A DNA stretch of 64,000 nt from JAFGAS01 sp963809875 (GTDB lineage: Bacteria; Desulfobacterota; Zymogenia; Zymogenales; Zymogenaceae). The translations under genes were made by a program, and so were the position numbers. The notes under the pieces were generated by a model, which had not been told where the DNA came from, made no database searches, and was given only the letters and a program-made list of their open reading frames with translations. The stretch covers positions 1-64,000 of the forward strand of contig CAWELC010000006.1 of NCBI GenBank assembly GCA_963809875.1, read 5' to 3'. How positions within the stretch are numbered: the stretch's first letter is position 1; each line of letters begins with the position of its first letter. Shown piece after piece: positions 1 through 6,808 of this stretch.

Positions 1-1
1 C

Positions 2-880
2 CACGGAAAGAACCGCATCCACAGCCTCGGAAACGCCGAGAACCTGAGGCTGACCAGCCGACAGGACGCGGTCAACGAGATGCGGCTCTACAAAGAGGCC
101 GGGGGCGACAGCATCGTCGATCTGACGGTGACCGGGCTTGACCGAGACCCGCGTCTTCTAGCCGCGATCTCCAAGGAATCCGGGGTTGCCGTCGTCATGG
201 GGTGCGGCTGGTATCAATCGGAGTATCACCCCCCCGAGGTCGAGACGATGTCCGAGGAGGAGCTTGCCGGGATCATGATTCGAGACGTCGTGGAGGGCGC
301 CGACGGCACCGGCACCAGGGCCGGGATAGTCGGCGAGATCGGGCTGACCTATCCGATGCACAAGAACGAGAGCAAGGTCCTCCGGGCCGCGGCCTTGGCC
401 CAACTCCGGACCGGCGCCTCCCTCAACATCCATCCCGGCAGGGATTCCCGCTCTCCCGGGGAGGCGCTCTCGGTTGTCAAGGAGGCCGGAGGAGATATCA
501 GCCGGACCGTCATCAGCCACATCGATCGAACCCTGTTTGCCGTAGACGATATGGTCAGGCTTGCCGAGAGCGGCTGTTATCTCGAGTTTGACCTCTTCGG
601 ACAGGAGTCGAGCTATTATCCCCCCGCCCCGATCGATATGCCCAACGACGCGACGCGGGTCAATTACCTGATGGCTCTCATCGAGCGCGGATTCGGGGAA
701 AAGCTCCTGATCTCTCAGGACATATGCCAGAAGATACATATAACCCGTTACGGCGGCGAGGGATACGCCCACATCCTTCAGACGGTGCTCCCCGTCATGA
801 AGCGAAAGGGTATGAGCGACCGCGAGATAAAGGCGCTTACGGTGGATAATCCCGCGCGGATGCTGACCTTCGTTCGATAA
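2..880 (+). CDS. Phosphotriesterase-family metal-dependent hydrolase (5' truncated)
   Basis: The open frame runs into the window edge, so the N-terminus with the family's HxH metal motif is missing; about 292 residues remain of a usual ~330. Visible family landmarks are the ENLRLT and SIVDLT segments, GEIG (Glu at the metal-bridging position), the histidines in NIHPGR and ISHIDR, the aspartate in SQDIC, and the terminal NPARML motif. These are the TIM-barrel amidohydrolase landmarks of phosphotriesterase-related and lactonase-like enzymes. The true substrate cannot be told from sequence. An alcohol dehydrogenase follows 64 bases downstream on the same strand and may be cotranscribed. Confidence 0.85.
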   Translation, partial: HGKNRIHSLGNAENLRLTSRQDAVNEMRLYKEAGGDSIVDLTVTGLDRDPRLLAAISKESGVAVVMGCGWYQSEYHPPEVETMSEEELAGIMIRDVVEGADGTGTRAGIVGEIGLTYPMHKNESKVLRAAALAQLRTGASLNIHPGRDSRSPGEALSVVKEAGGDISRTVISHIDRTLFAVDDMVRLAESGCYLEFDLFGQESSYYPPAPIDMPNDATRVNYLMALIERGFGEKLLISQDICQKIHITRYGGEGYAHILQTVLPVMKRKGMSDREIKALTVDNPARMLTFVR

Positions 881-944
881 CGGGGCGGCCCCCGAAGGGG
901 GCTTGAGGTCCGGTTGCGTCATTGCCTATGTTACAGGAGGCGCC

Positions 945-2168
945 GTGAAAGCGATCGTTTGGGATTTCAGCATTCCGCGCTTTATCGCCCTCTCGCTGGC
1001 GGGTCCCGTCACCGATCGTGTCTATCTCACGAGGGTGGCCCCGATACGCCTGAGGGAGGTCCCCGAGCCCAGGCTCCCCGGCCCCGACTGGGTGATCGTC
1101 AAGACGCGGCTTGCCGGCATCTGCGCGTCGGACATGAGCGCTATCAGGATGAAGGACAGCCCCACCCTCACCCCGTTTGCCTCGTTCCCGTTTGTCCTGG
1201 GTCACGAAAACACCGGGACCATCGCCGAGGCGGGCGGAGGGGTGACCGATTTTAAGCGGGGACAGCGCGTCGTGGTCAACCCGGCCCTCTCGTGCGAGGC
1301 CAGGGGGATGAAGACGCTCTGCGAACCCTGCAGCCGTGGGGAAACCTCGGTGTGCGGGATGATGGCTGACGGCCGGACCGCCACCGGCGTCAATACGGGC
1401 TACTCCCGCGAGACGGGCGGCGGCTGGAGTCCCTTCTTTCTTGCCCACCGATCCCAGCTCTACGGGCTGGAAGGGATTGCCGACGAGGAAGCGGTGATGA
1501 TAGACGCCTTCTGCTCGGCTCTTCACGCGGTCCTGAAGAACCGGCCTGCGGACGGGGATACGGTCCTGGTGATCGGGGCCGGCCCGATCGGGCTTTCGGC
1601 GATCCAGTCCATCCGGGCACTCGGCGGCAGCTCCACTATAATCGTCATCGAGCAGTCGCCATTCAGCGGGCAGACCGCAAGAGAGGCAGGGGCCGACCAT
1701 GTGATCGTCCCGGGGCGGGACGCCCGCTCAGTCTACGAGCAGGTGGCCGAGATCACCGGGGCACGGCTCTACCGGCCCATCATGGGCGACCCGATCCTGA
1801 TCGGCGGGGTGGACAAGGTCTTTGACACCGTCGGTCACGGGCGCGCCATCCAGACGGCGCTGAGGCTCATGGCCACCGGCGGCGTCTACTGCCTCATCGG
1901 GCTTTCCGGCATCGAGAAGGCGGATCTCACCCCCCTCTGGTTCAAGGAGATCACGGTCATGGGGTCCCTCGGGTACGGGAGGGAACAATACGGCGGGAAA
2001 TCGGTGCACACGTGGGACGTGGCGGTGGACCTGATCAGAAAGAGAAAGGTGGAACTGGGCCGGTACGTCACCCATACCTTCAGGCTCGATCAGTATAAAG
2101 AGGCGCTCCGGGTCAACCTCCGCAAGGGGAAACACCGGGCGATCAAGACGGCCTTCGCTTTCGATTAG
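945..2168 (+). CDS. Zinc-dependent medium-chain alcohol dehydrogenase
   Basis: A 407-residue MDR-family oxidoreductase. The N-terminal GroES-like domain carries GICASD (catalytic-zinc Cys) and GHENTG (His). A cysteine cluster CEPCSRGETSVC resembles the structural zinc lobe. The Rossmann fold has VIGAGPIG around residue 210. I chose the GTG at 945 because a perfect AGGAGG lies just upstream at 935-940 and the protein then begins KAIVWDFS, the usual start of the family; the frame is open further upstream. It would oxidise an alcohol or reduce a carbonyl with NAD(P)H. The upstream hydrolase suggests a small catabolic pair, but the substrate is unknown. Confidence 0.85.
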   Translation: MKAIVWDFSIPRFIALSLAGPVTDRVYLTRVAPIRLREVPEPRLPGPDWVIVKTRLAGICASDMSAIRMKDSPTLTPFASFPFVLGHENTGTIAEAGGGVTDFKRGQRVVVNPALSCEARGMKTLCEPCSRGETSVCGMMADGRTATGVNTGYSRETGGGWSPFFLAHRSQLYGLEGIADEEAVMIDAFCSALHAVLKNRPADGDTVLVIGAGPIGLSAIQSIRALGGSSTIIVIEQSPFSGQTAREAGADHVIVPGRDARSVYEQVAEITGARLYRPIMGDPILIGGVDKVFDTVGHGRAIQTALRLMATGGVYCLIGLSGIEKADLTPLWFKEITVMGSLGYGREQYGGKSVHTWDVAVDLIRKRKVELGRYVTHTFRLDQYKEALRVNLRKGKHRAIKTAFAFD

Positions 2169-2400
2169 CTCCTGTTCGCGGTGCGGCCGGGATATCCGTG
2201 ATGGTGAGGCGCGGCCAAGTGACGTGTCTTGCCGCTTGGGGCCTTCTCCCGTGCGGTGGCAGACGCCAAATCCGACCTCCAGCCGAGATTCATGATTCAC
2301 TCCGCCCGGCACGGCCCGCTCGGAGCGCAAGATTCAACCCGACGCGCAAACCGAAGCCAAGCCGCCGCCGCGCCTTTAAGCCAGGGCGTGAAAAAAACGC

Positions 2401-2428
2401 TTGACACGTATTGTTTAGGTGCTATACT
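2401..2428 (+). promoter_or_regulatory. Promoter of the marR-like gene
   Basis: TTGACA (2401-2406), a 16-base spacer and TATACT (2423-2428). The ATG of the regulator is at 2435, only 7 bases after the -10 box, so the transcript would be leaderless or nearly so; no ribosome binding site is present. A TTTAG-N3-CTATA half-palindrome sits between the two boxes, where a bound repressor would block RNA polymerase. Confidence 0.7.
2414..2426 (+). promoter_or_regulatory. Candidate MarR operator 1 (autoregulatory)
   Basis: TTTAG-GTG-CTATA between the -35 and -10 boxes. It matches the more perfect site at 2930-2942 (TTTAG-TTG-CTAAA); the preceding TATTG also matches the reverse complement of that region. 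The TTAG...CTAA core is like known SlyA/MarR-family operators. Binding by the adjacent MarR protein is inference. Confidence 0.5.
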
Positions 2429-2434
2429 ATCTTC

Positions 2435-2911
2435 ATGTCTGATGACCGACAACTCTTTGGGCTCCTCATGGAGGAGGTTACGCGCCTCATCGGACGGGCC
2501 GAATCGGTCCACACCCCTCGTTTCGATTTCGGCACGGGCATTAGGCTCTACCGGTCGGAGACACATACGATCGAGGCGATCGGGAAGAACCCGGGTATTA
2601 ACGTAACGCGCCTGGCGGAAAAGATGGGTGTGACAAAGGGCGCGATCTCACAGATGCTCACCAGGCTTGCCCGCAAGAAGCTGGTGATAAGAAGGCCCAT
2701 GCCGGGAAACGCGAAAGAGGTGACGGCGGAGCTTACCGATATGGGTAGAATAGCCTTTGAAAACCACGAGAAGCTCCACGACCTGATACTTGCGGCACTT
2801 CAGGATTACTACGGCCGGGATTTGACCTCAAAGCTCCGGCAGTTCCGGCAGCTGGTCGGCGATCTTTCGTCGATTCTCACGCTCCAGCAGGAGCGCCTGA
2901 AATCGGACTAA
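2435..2911 (+). CDS. MarR-family transcriptional regulator
   Basis: A 158-residue winged-helix protein. The helix-turn-helix is NPGINVTRLAEKMGVTKG-AISQMLTRL (about residues 50-78), followed by a wing with RRPMPGNAKEV and a C-terminal dimerisation helix. The ATG at 2435 is preferred over an upstream in-frame TTG because the -10 box ends at 2428. It begins a locus with the methyltransferase (2961) and the MerB-like selenoprotein candidate (3569). Matching palindromes in its own promoter and before the methyltransferase suggest it represses both. The inducer is unknown; an organometal or thiol-reactive compound is a guess from context. Confidence 0.85.
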   Translation: MSDDRQLFGLLMEEVTRLIGRAESVHTPRFDFGTGIRLYRSETHTIEAIGKNPGINVTRLAEKMGVTKGAISQMLTRLARKKLVIRRPMPGNAKEVTAELTDMGRIAFENHEKLHDLILAALQDYYGRDLTSKLRQFRQLVGDLSSILTLQQERLKSD

Positions 2912-2929
2912 TTTTTTTTCGTCATTATA

Positions 2930-2942
2930 TTTAGTTGCTAAA
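2930..2942 (+). promoter_or_regulatory. Candidate MarR operator 2 (before methyltransferase)
   Basis: A perfect inverted repeat TTTAG-TTG-CTAAA in the 49-base gap between the MarR gene and the methyltransferase, just ahead of the ribosome binding site AGGGGAGG (2948-2955). It shares its left arm and spacing with the site inside the MarR promoter. Confidence 0.55.
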
Positions 2943-2960
2943 CAATAAGGGGAGGGTCTT

Positions 2961-3572
2961 ATGGCCAAGAAGAGAGCTGAACACGAAGCACGGTCGGGTT
3001 TACACGTCTGCCCGTGGTGGATGGTAAAATCCTTTGACAATTTTCTGCGCCCCTATATCCACAACCCGGCCAGGCTTTTCGGCCCGTACGTCAAACAGGG
3101 CATGACGGCGCTCGACGTCGGGTGCGGCAGGGGCTTTGCCTCCCTCGGGCTTGCCCGGCTCGTCGGCGACCGCGGGGTCGTGATCTCCGCCGACGTCCAG
3201 CCGGAGATGCTCGAGATGCTGGAGGCCCGGGCGCGCTCGGCGGGACTGTCCGGGCGGATTCGAACGCATTTGTGCGGGCCCGACCGGATAGGCGTCAAGG
3301 GTCCGGTCGATTTCGCCCTCGCTTTCTACATGGTCCACGAGGTGCCGGATCAGGTTGGTTTTCTCACGGAGATATCGGGGATCCTTGCACCGGACGGGCG
3401 CTTCCTCGTTGTCGAGCCGCCCTTCCACACGACGAAGCGGGACTTCCGGCTCCTGATAGACCGGGCGGCCGCCGCGGGGTTGGTCCCGGTCGGACACCCG
3501 AGGGTGTTCTTCGGGAGGGCCGTTGTGCTGAAAAGAGGGACGGCAGGCTCGACCGGGAGGGACGCACGATGA
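2961..3572 (+). CDS. Class I SAM-dependent methyltransferase
   Basis: A 203-residue protein with motif I DVGCGRGFASLGLA (about residues 53-66), an acidic motif II region (VISADVQPEML) and LAPDGRFLVVEPPFH as motif IV/V, the UbiE/Methyltransf_11 type. The N-terminus has HVCPWWMVKSFDN with one Cys. Start ATG 2961 follows AGGGGAGG. Its stop overlaps the ATG of the next gene (ATGA), so the two are translationally coupled. The substrate is not evident. Coupling to a carbon-metal lyase-like protein raises the possibility of a metal, metalloid or thiol acceptor, but that is inference only. Confidence 0.85.
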   Translation: MAKKRAEHEARSGLHVCPWWMVKSFDNFLRPYIHNPARLFGPYVKQGMTALDVGCGRGFASLGLARLVGDRGVVISADVQPEMLEMLEARARSAGLSGRIRTHLCGPDRIGVKGPVDFALAFYMVHEVPDQVGFLTEISGILAPDGRFLVVEPPFHTTKRDFRLLIDRAAAAGLVPVGHPRVFFGRAVVLKRGTAGSTGRDAR

Positions 3573-4366
3573 CAACGGAAAACGGGTCGGCAGGAGAAGC
3601 GATCGTCAAAACCCGGGGCAGGCTTTACCTGGGGCTTGGGCGCTACCTTATCCCCATCCCGCCCTGCCTGCTGAGGATGGGGGCGGCCGGCAGCGCCAGG
3701 AAGGCGGACCAAGCCCTTTCCCGTCTCTCCCGGGAGCATCACCTTGTGCGGGATTTCGTCGTCACGGAGATACCCAAAAGGGGGGCGTCGCTGTCCGTGG
3801 ACTCTATAGCCGGGCGGCTGGGCCTTCCCCGGGACCGGGTGCAGGCGATAGTCGAGCAGCTCGAAAAGAAGATGATCTTCCTGTTCAGAAACGAGCGGGG
3901 AGAGGTCACCTGGGCCTACCCGGTGACCGCCGAGCCGACCCCGCACCACGTCACGTTTGCCACGGGACAGGAGATATACGCGGCCTGAGCGATCGACGCG
4001 ATAGCGCTGCCCTTCGTGCAAGGGCAATTGTCCGGCGAATCGCTTTCGTTTGTGATCAGGTCCGTCTGTGCGCAGAGCGGACGGCCGCTGCGCATCGACA
4101 TCGACACCCAGCTGAACTATCGTCTCGACGATGGGGACAGGGGCCTGAGACTGTTCGTCCCGCTGGTTGACGTAGCCACGCTGAACGAGCCCAGCATCAT
4201 CGATTCCTTCTGACGACGGTCGGTTTTCTTCCGGTCGGAAGAAGACGCACGAAAGCACCGCCGGGCAAACGCCGGGGTGCGGGGCCTCTACCTGACGCTC
4301 GACCACGCCGTCTACCTCACGAGGGTCATCCAGGGGGCCATATTCGCATTTTCGAAGCGGGGGTAG
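3569..4366 (+). CDS. MerB-type organomercurial lyase-like protein with two predicted selenocysteines
   Basis: One continuous 265-residue frame if the TGA codons at 3986-3988 (residue 140) and 4211-4213 (residue 215) are decoded. Residues ~70-110 form a winged helix (SIAGRLGLPRDRVQAIVEQL), as in MerB. The first TGA sits in IYAA-U-AIDAIALPF, aligning with E. coli MerB LYAW-C96-ALD99; Asp99 is kept (D143). The second sits in IIDSF-U-RRSVFF, aligning with QSF-C159-CHVHFF. Cys117 is also kept (SVCAQSG, C167). The C-terminus (RGLYLTLDHAVYLTRV) matches MerB's end. Each TGA is followed by a SECIS-like hairpin. MerB uses the two Cys and the Asp to protonolyse carbon-mercury bonds. Start ATG 3569 has GGGAGG at 3555-3560 and overlaps the methyltransferase stop. 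The alternative, a gene killed by two nonsense changes, would require both to hit exactly the catalytic Cys codons. Confidence 0.85.
3986..4026 (+). promoter_or_regulatory. Candidate bacterial SECIS 1
   Basis: TGA at 3986-3988 is followed 20 bases later by a perfect 7-bp hairpin, TGCCCTT (4008-4014), loop CGTGC, AAGGGCA (4020-4026). The loop has G at its second position followed by U, and starts 26 bases after the TGA, within the range usual for bacterial SelB-binding SECIS elements. It lies inside the coding frame. Confidence 0.65.
4211..4245 (+). promoter_or_regulatory. Candidate bacterial SECIS 2
   Basis: TGA at 4211-4213 is followed by a 9-bp stem (4224-4232 with 4237-4245, one G-U pair) closed by a GGTC tetraloop (4233-4236). 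The loop begins 19 bases after the TGA. The GGUC apical sequence is the same as the essential part of the E. coli fdhF SECIS loop. This is the stronger of the two elements. Confidence 0.75.
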
Positions 4367-4417
4367 TGAGGGCAGGTTCATCTGCGGGCTTTGGGCAGTG
4401 GGGGTACGGCAACTAAT

Positions 4418-4450
4418 AAAAAGGGGCGGCTTTCGGCCGCCCCTTTGCTT
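4418..4450. terminator. Bidirectional intrinsic terminator
   Basis: Stem AAGGGGCGGC (4421-4430), loop TTTCG, stem GCCGCCCCTT (4436-4445), with A-rich sequence on the left and T-rich on the right. It lies between the convergent MerB-like gene and the beta-barrel gene and can serve both. Confidence 0.85.
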
Positions 4451-4473
4451 TATCAGCGAATCCAGGTGATGTC

Positions 4474-5376
4474 TTACTTAAAGCTCATCGGCTCAAGCTT
4501 GGGCTCGATGGGGGGCGCAACAGGCGCGGGAGCCGGCGCGGGCGCCGGTTTGGCGCACAGGTCGAACATATAGCCGACGCTCAGGCTTCCGCCCCAGCGC
4601 TTGATCATCTGTCCCTCGAGGTTTATGTAGAGCCCCTTGATGGGCATGTAATCGACGCCAACGAATACGCCAACGGGGTTCTGCGCTTCGGTCGTGTAAT
4701 TATTGATGTCATTACCAAAACCATTTGCCTTCGCTATCAGGTCTTCTCTGGCCCATCGGTATTCGACGCCGACGTACGGGGTCAGGCCGGTATCGGCGAT
4801 GTGCCATCCGGCATGGAGGTCAGCGGTGGCCGACATCTCGGTTTCTCTGTAGAAAATGCCGGCATCCCCGAAATCACTAATCGGGATACCGTCAATGCGT
4901 GTTTTCAAATGTAGATGGTCATTGGTGAACGTATAGGCAAACGAAGCCCCACCGCCGACATAGAAACCGTTCGGCGCCCGGTAAAAGGTGCCCTTCACCC
5001 CAACACCGGCCAGGAAGCTCGACCCGAGATCGAATACGTATCTTTCTTCCCGGGGAATCCTGCCTCCGATATTCACCTCTCCTGACTTCTCCGCCTCGAT
5101 GCGGGCCCCCGCGAACGCGAAGATATCCAGGTAATCGGTAACGCCGTAATTCACCTGAAGGGTCACGTCGTGTTCCTTCACTTTCCAATCACCCCCGTAG
5201 TTCGTCGGAAAAACCGTCCACGGATGCGAAGTGATCTTCACGGGGGTCTCGTAGTACGAGTAGCGGAGCTCGGGCATCAGCTTGCACGCCCCGATGGTAT
5301 CGCTCCCTTCCCCGGCGTAGGCGAATGCAGACAGGGCCAGCAGAGCGATACAAACAAACAGAATCATTTTACGCAT
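4474..5376 (-). CDS. Outer-membrane beta-barrel protein with Pro/Ala-rich C-terminus
   Basis: 300 residues. A signal peptide (MRKMILFVCIALLALSAFAYA) is followed by alternating aromatic/hydrophobic strands (YGVTDYLDIFAFAGARIEAEK, GFYVGGGASFAYTF, LTPYVGVEYRWA, GVFVGVDYMPIKGLYINLEGQM) typical of a beta-barrel. The barrel seems to end at SLSVGYMFDL, and then a tail of repeated Ala-Pro with a final EPMSFK follows. The tail recalls the linker of OmpA-like proteins, but no peptidoglycan-binding domain follows. Function unknown. It is monocistronic, transcribed from the minus strand, with a terminator hairpin in its leader. Confidence 0.75.
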   Translation of the reverse strand: MRKMILFVCIALLALSAFAYAGEGSDTIGACKLMPELRYSYYETPVKITSHPWTVFPTNYGGDWKVKEHDVTLQVNYGVTDYLDIFAFAGARIEAEKSGEVNIGGRIPREERYVFDLGSSFLAGVGVKGTFYRAPNGFYVGGGASFAYTFTNDHLHLKTRIDGIPISDFGDAGIFYRETEMSATADLHAGWHIADTGLTPYVGVEYRWAREDLIAKANGFGNDINNYTTEAQNPVGVFVGVDYMPIKGLYINLEGQMIKRWGGSLSVGYMFDLCAKPAPAPAPAPVAPPIEPKLEPMSFK

Positions 5377-5477
5377 TCTCTTACCTCATATGGCTATTGT
5401 GGAAAAAAACAGTAGTCTGGTGAATGAATGAGCCAACTCCCCACAGACACGATCCCCGCCAGTTATCACCTCCCTTC

Positions 5478-5502
5478 AAAAAAAGCGGCCCGAAAGCCGC
5501 TT
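5478..5502 (-). terminator. Intrinsic terminator in the leader of the beta-barrel gene
   Basis: Read on the minus strand: AAGCGGC (5502-5496), loop, GCCGCTT (5489-5483), then a run of T (to 5478). It lies about 100 bases upstream of the start codon and downstream of a perfect minus-strand TATAAT (5569-5564), so it could act as an attenuator or end a short leader RNA. A GGGAGGTGAT segment follows directly. Confidence 0.6.
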
Positions 5503-5563
5503 GTATCGCTTGTATGAGTCAATCCAAGATGTCTTGCATCGGTCTCTCGAATGGTGAGAGAAC

Positions 5564-5569
5564 ATTATA
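5564..5569 (-). promoter_or_regulatory. -10 box for the minus-strand beta-barrel transcript
   Basis: Perfect TATAAT on the minus strand; the matching -35 region (AAACAG at 17 bases) is poor. It would start transcription near 5557, giving a leader of about 180 bases that contains the terminator hairpin. Confidence 0.45.
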
Positions 5570-5941
5570 GCGTCTTAATAATAGGCCTGTTTCTATGACG
5601 TGTCAAGCTAAATTATGGGAACGGCCATACCTTTTCAAGTGCCGGAGAGGCTCCGTCTCATCCGGCCTTGATTTTAACGCCGATAATGGCTAATTTAATA
5701 TAATAGGTAAAGGATACAGGAGCGACACGCGCGAGACGGAAATCGAAGCAGCGACCGGGTACATACTGCCGGGATTATGAATGGACTTGAAGATACGCGG
5801 GAAGTGCACGGGTAGTCGGAGGCGGAGACGTAACGCGGATTTCCGCCTTTCTTAAAAGACGCCCGCTCAAGTCACTCCGGTGGTTCGGCTCACAAAATGA
5901 GAGACTTGAAGGCGGCAGAGACGTCAAGCAGGAGGGTAACT
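5570..5941. other. Intergenic region between divergent genes
   Basis: No coding frame with a plausible start is seen. It contains GCCGGA...TCCGGC (5641-5666) with a following T-rich stretch, and a TATAAT-like hexamer at 5699-5704 that could serve the flavoprotein gene at 5942, though without a convincing -35. Nothing else recognisable. Confidence 0.4.
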
Positions 5942-6571
5942 ATGGAGACTAAACAAACCGAAAAAATCAGGATACTGGGTTTTGCCGGGAGCCTCAGAAA
6001 AGGGTCTTATAATAAGATGCTTCTGAAGGCGGCACAGGAGCTTATACCCGAGAATATGGAGATCGAGATCTTCGACCTGGAGGGTATTCCCCCCTTTAAC
6101 CAGGACCTGGAAAACAGTCCTCACGAGAGATTGAGGGCGTTCAAGGAAAAGATACAGGAGGCCGACGGCCTGCTCATTGTCACGCCCGAGTACAACTACT
6201 CGATCCCGGGGGTCCTGAAGAACGCCGTCGATGCGGCATCCCGGCCGTACGGCACCAGCCCCTTCGGAGGTAAGCCGGTCGCCATCATGAGCGCATCCAT
6301 CGGCATGTTGGGGGGCGCCAGAGCCCAGTACCATCTGCGGCAGTCGCTCGTATTTCTCGATGCCCACCCGATGAACCGTCCGGAGATTATGGTCCCGTTT
6401 GCCCAGCAGAAGTTTGACGAAACGGGCAGACTGACCGATGAGGCGACCCGGGCAAAGGTACAGGAGCTTCTCGTCGCACTGGCGGGGTGGGTCAACAAGC
6501 TCAGGGAAACCCATCGGCCTCTGCCGAAGCCGGCCGCCGGAGCCGAGGAGCGGCGCGCCCCGGCCCACTAG
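5942..6571 (+). CDS. NADPH-dependent FMN reductase
   Basis: 209 residues of flavodoxin fold. GSLRKGSYN (residues ~13-21) is the FMN phosphate-binding loop and TPEYNYSIPGVLKNAVDAASRP (~82-103) is the signature of the NADPH:FMN/azo-/chromate-reductase family. The ATG at 5942 has AGGAGGG eight bases upstream; the frame is open to 5897 but without a ribosome site. It would reduce FMN, quinones or metal ions with NAD(P)H in the cytoplasm. The C-terminal PKPAAGAEERRAPAH tail is low complexity. It stands alone. Confidence 0.88.
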   Translation: METKQTEKIRILGFAGSLRKGSYNKMLLKAAQELIPENMEIEIFDLEGIPPFNQDLENSPHERLRAFKEKIQEADGLLIVTPEYNYSIPGVLKNAVDAASRPYGTSPFGGKPVAIMSASIGMLGGARAQYHLRQSLVFLDAHPMNRPEIMVPFAQQKFDETGRLTDEATRAKVQELLVALAGWVNKLRETHRPLPKPAAGAEERRAPAH

Positions 6572-6601
6572 ATACGTATAAGACAATGGGTATCGTCGAC
6601 G

Positions 6602-6634
6602 GGAAAGACTCACGCTCCCGGCGTGGGTCTTTCC
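6602..6634 (+). terminator. Hairpin after the FMN reductase gene
   Basis: A 14-bp stem (6602-6615 with 6621-6634, one G-T pair) and a 5-base loop, 30 bases after the stop codon. There is no T run, so it is a possible terminator or RNA 3' stabiliser. Confidence 0.45.
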
Positions 6635-6678
6635 GACGGCGCCGCCGATCCAGGTGTGACAACGGCTTGTCTCGTCCC

Positions 6679-6694
6679 TGTGATGGGAATCACA
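6679..6694 (+). promoter_or_regulatory. CRP/FNR-superfamily-like binding site
   Basis: TGTGA-TGGGAA-TCACA exactly fits the E. coli CRP core TGTGA-N6-TCACA, and the palindrome extends to TGTGAT/ATCACA. It is centred about 61-62 bases upstream of the expected transcription start of the next promoter, the class I activator position. Confidence 0.65.
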
Positions 6695-6712
6695 GAAATA
6701 TCTCATGACCTC

Positions 6713-6741
6713 TTGACACGGATACCTTTTAGGAGTATATT
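6713..6741 (+). promoter_or_regulatory. Sigma-70-type promoter of the Tyr/Asp-rich secreted protein
   Basis: TTGACA (6713-6718), 17-base spacer, TATATT (6736-6741). The start codon lies 68 bases downstream. Confidence 0.8.
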
Positions 6742-6808
6742 AGACTTAGTGGAAATAAAGTCCAATTAGTACATCAAGGGAATGTACTGGAGAAAAGGAG
6801 GAACAGCT

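Noticed and set aside
4211..4366. Second TGA of the MerB-like gene as the true stop, with a shorter protein
   Set aside because: The codons beyond it continue the MerB alignment (VFFRSEE, RGLYLTLDHAVYL) to a proper TAG stop, which non-coding sequence would not do.
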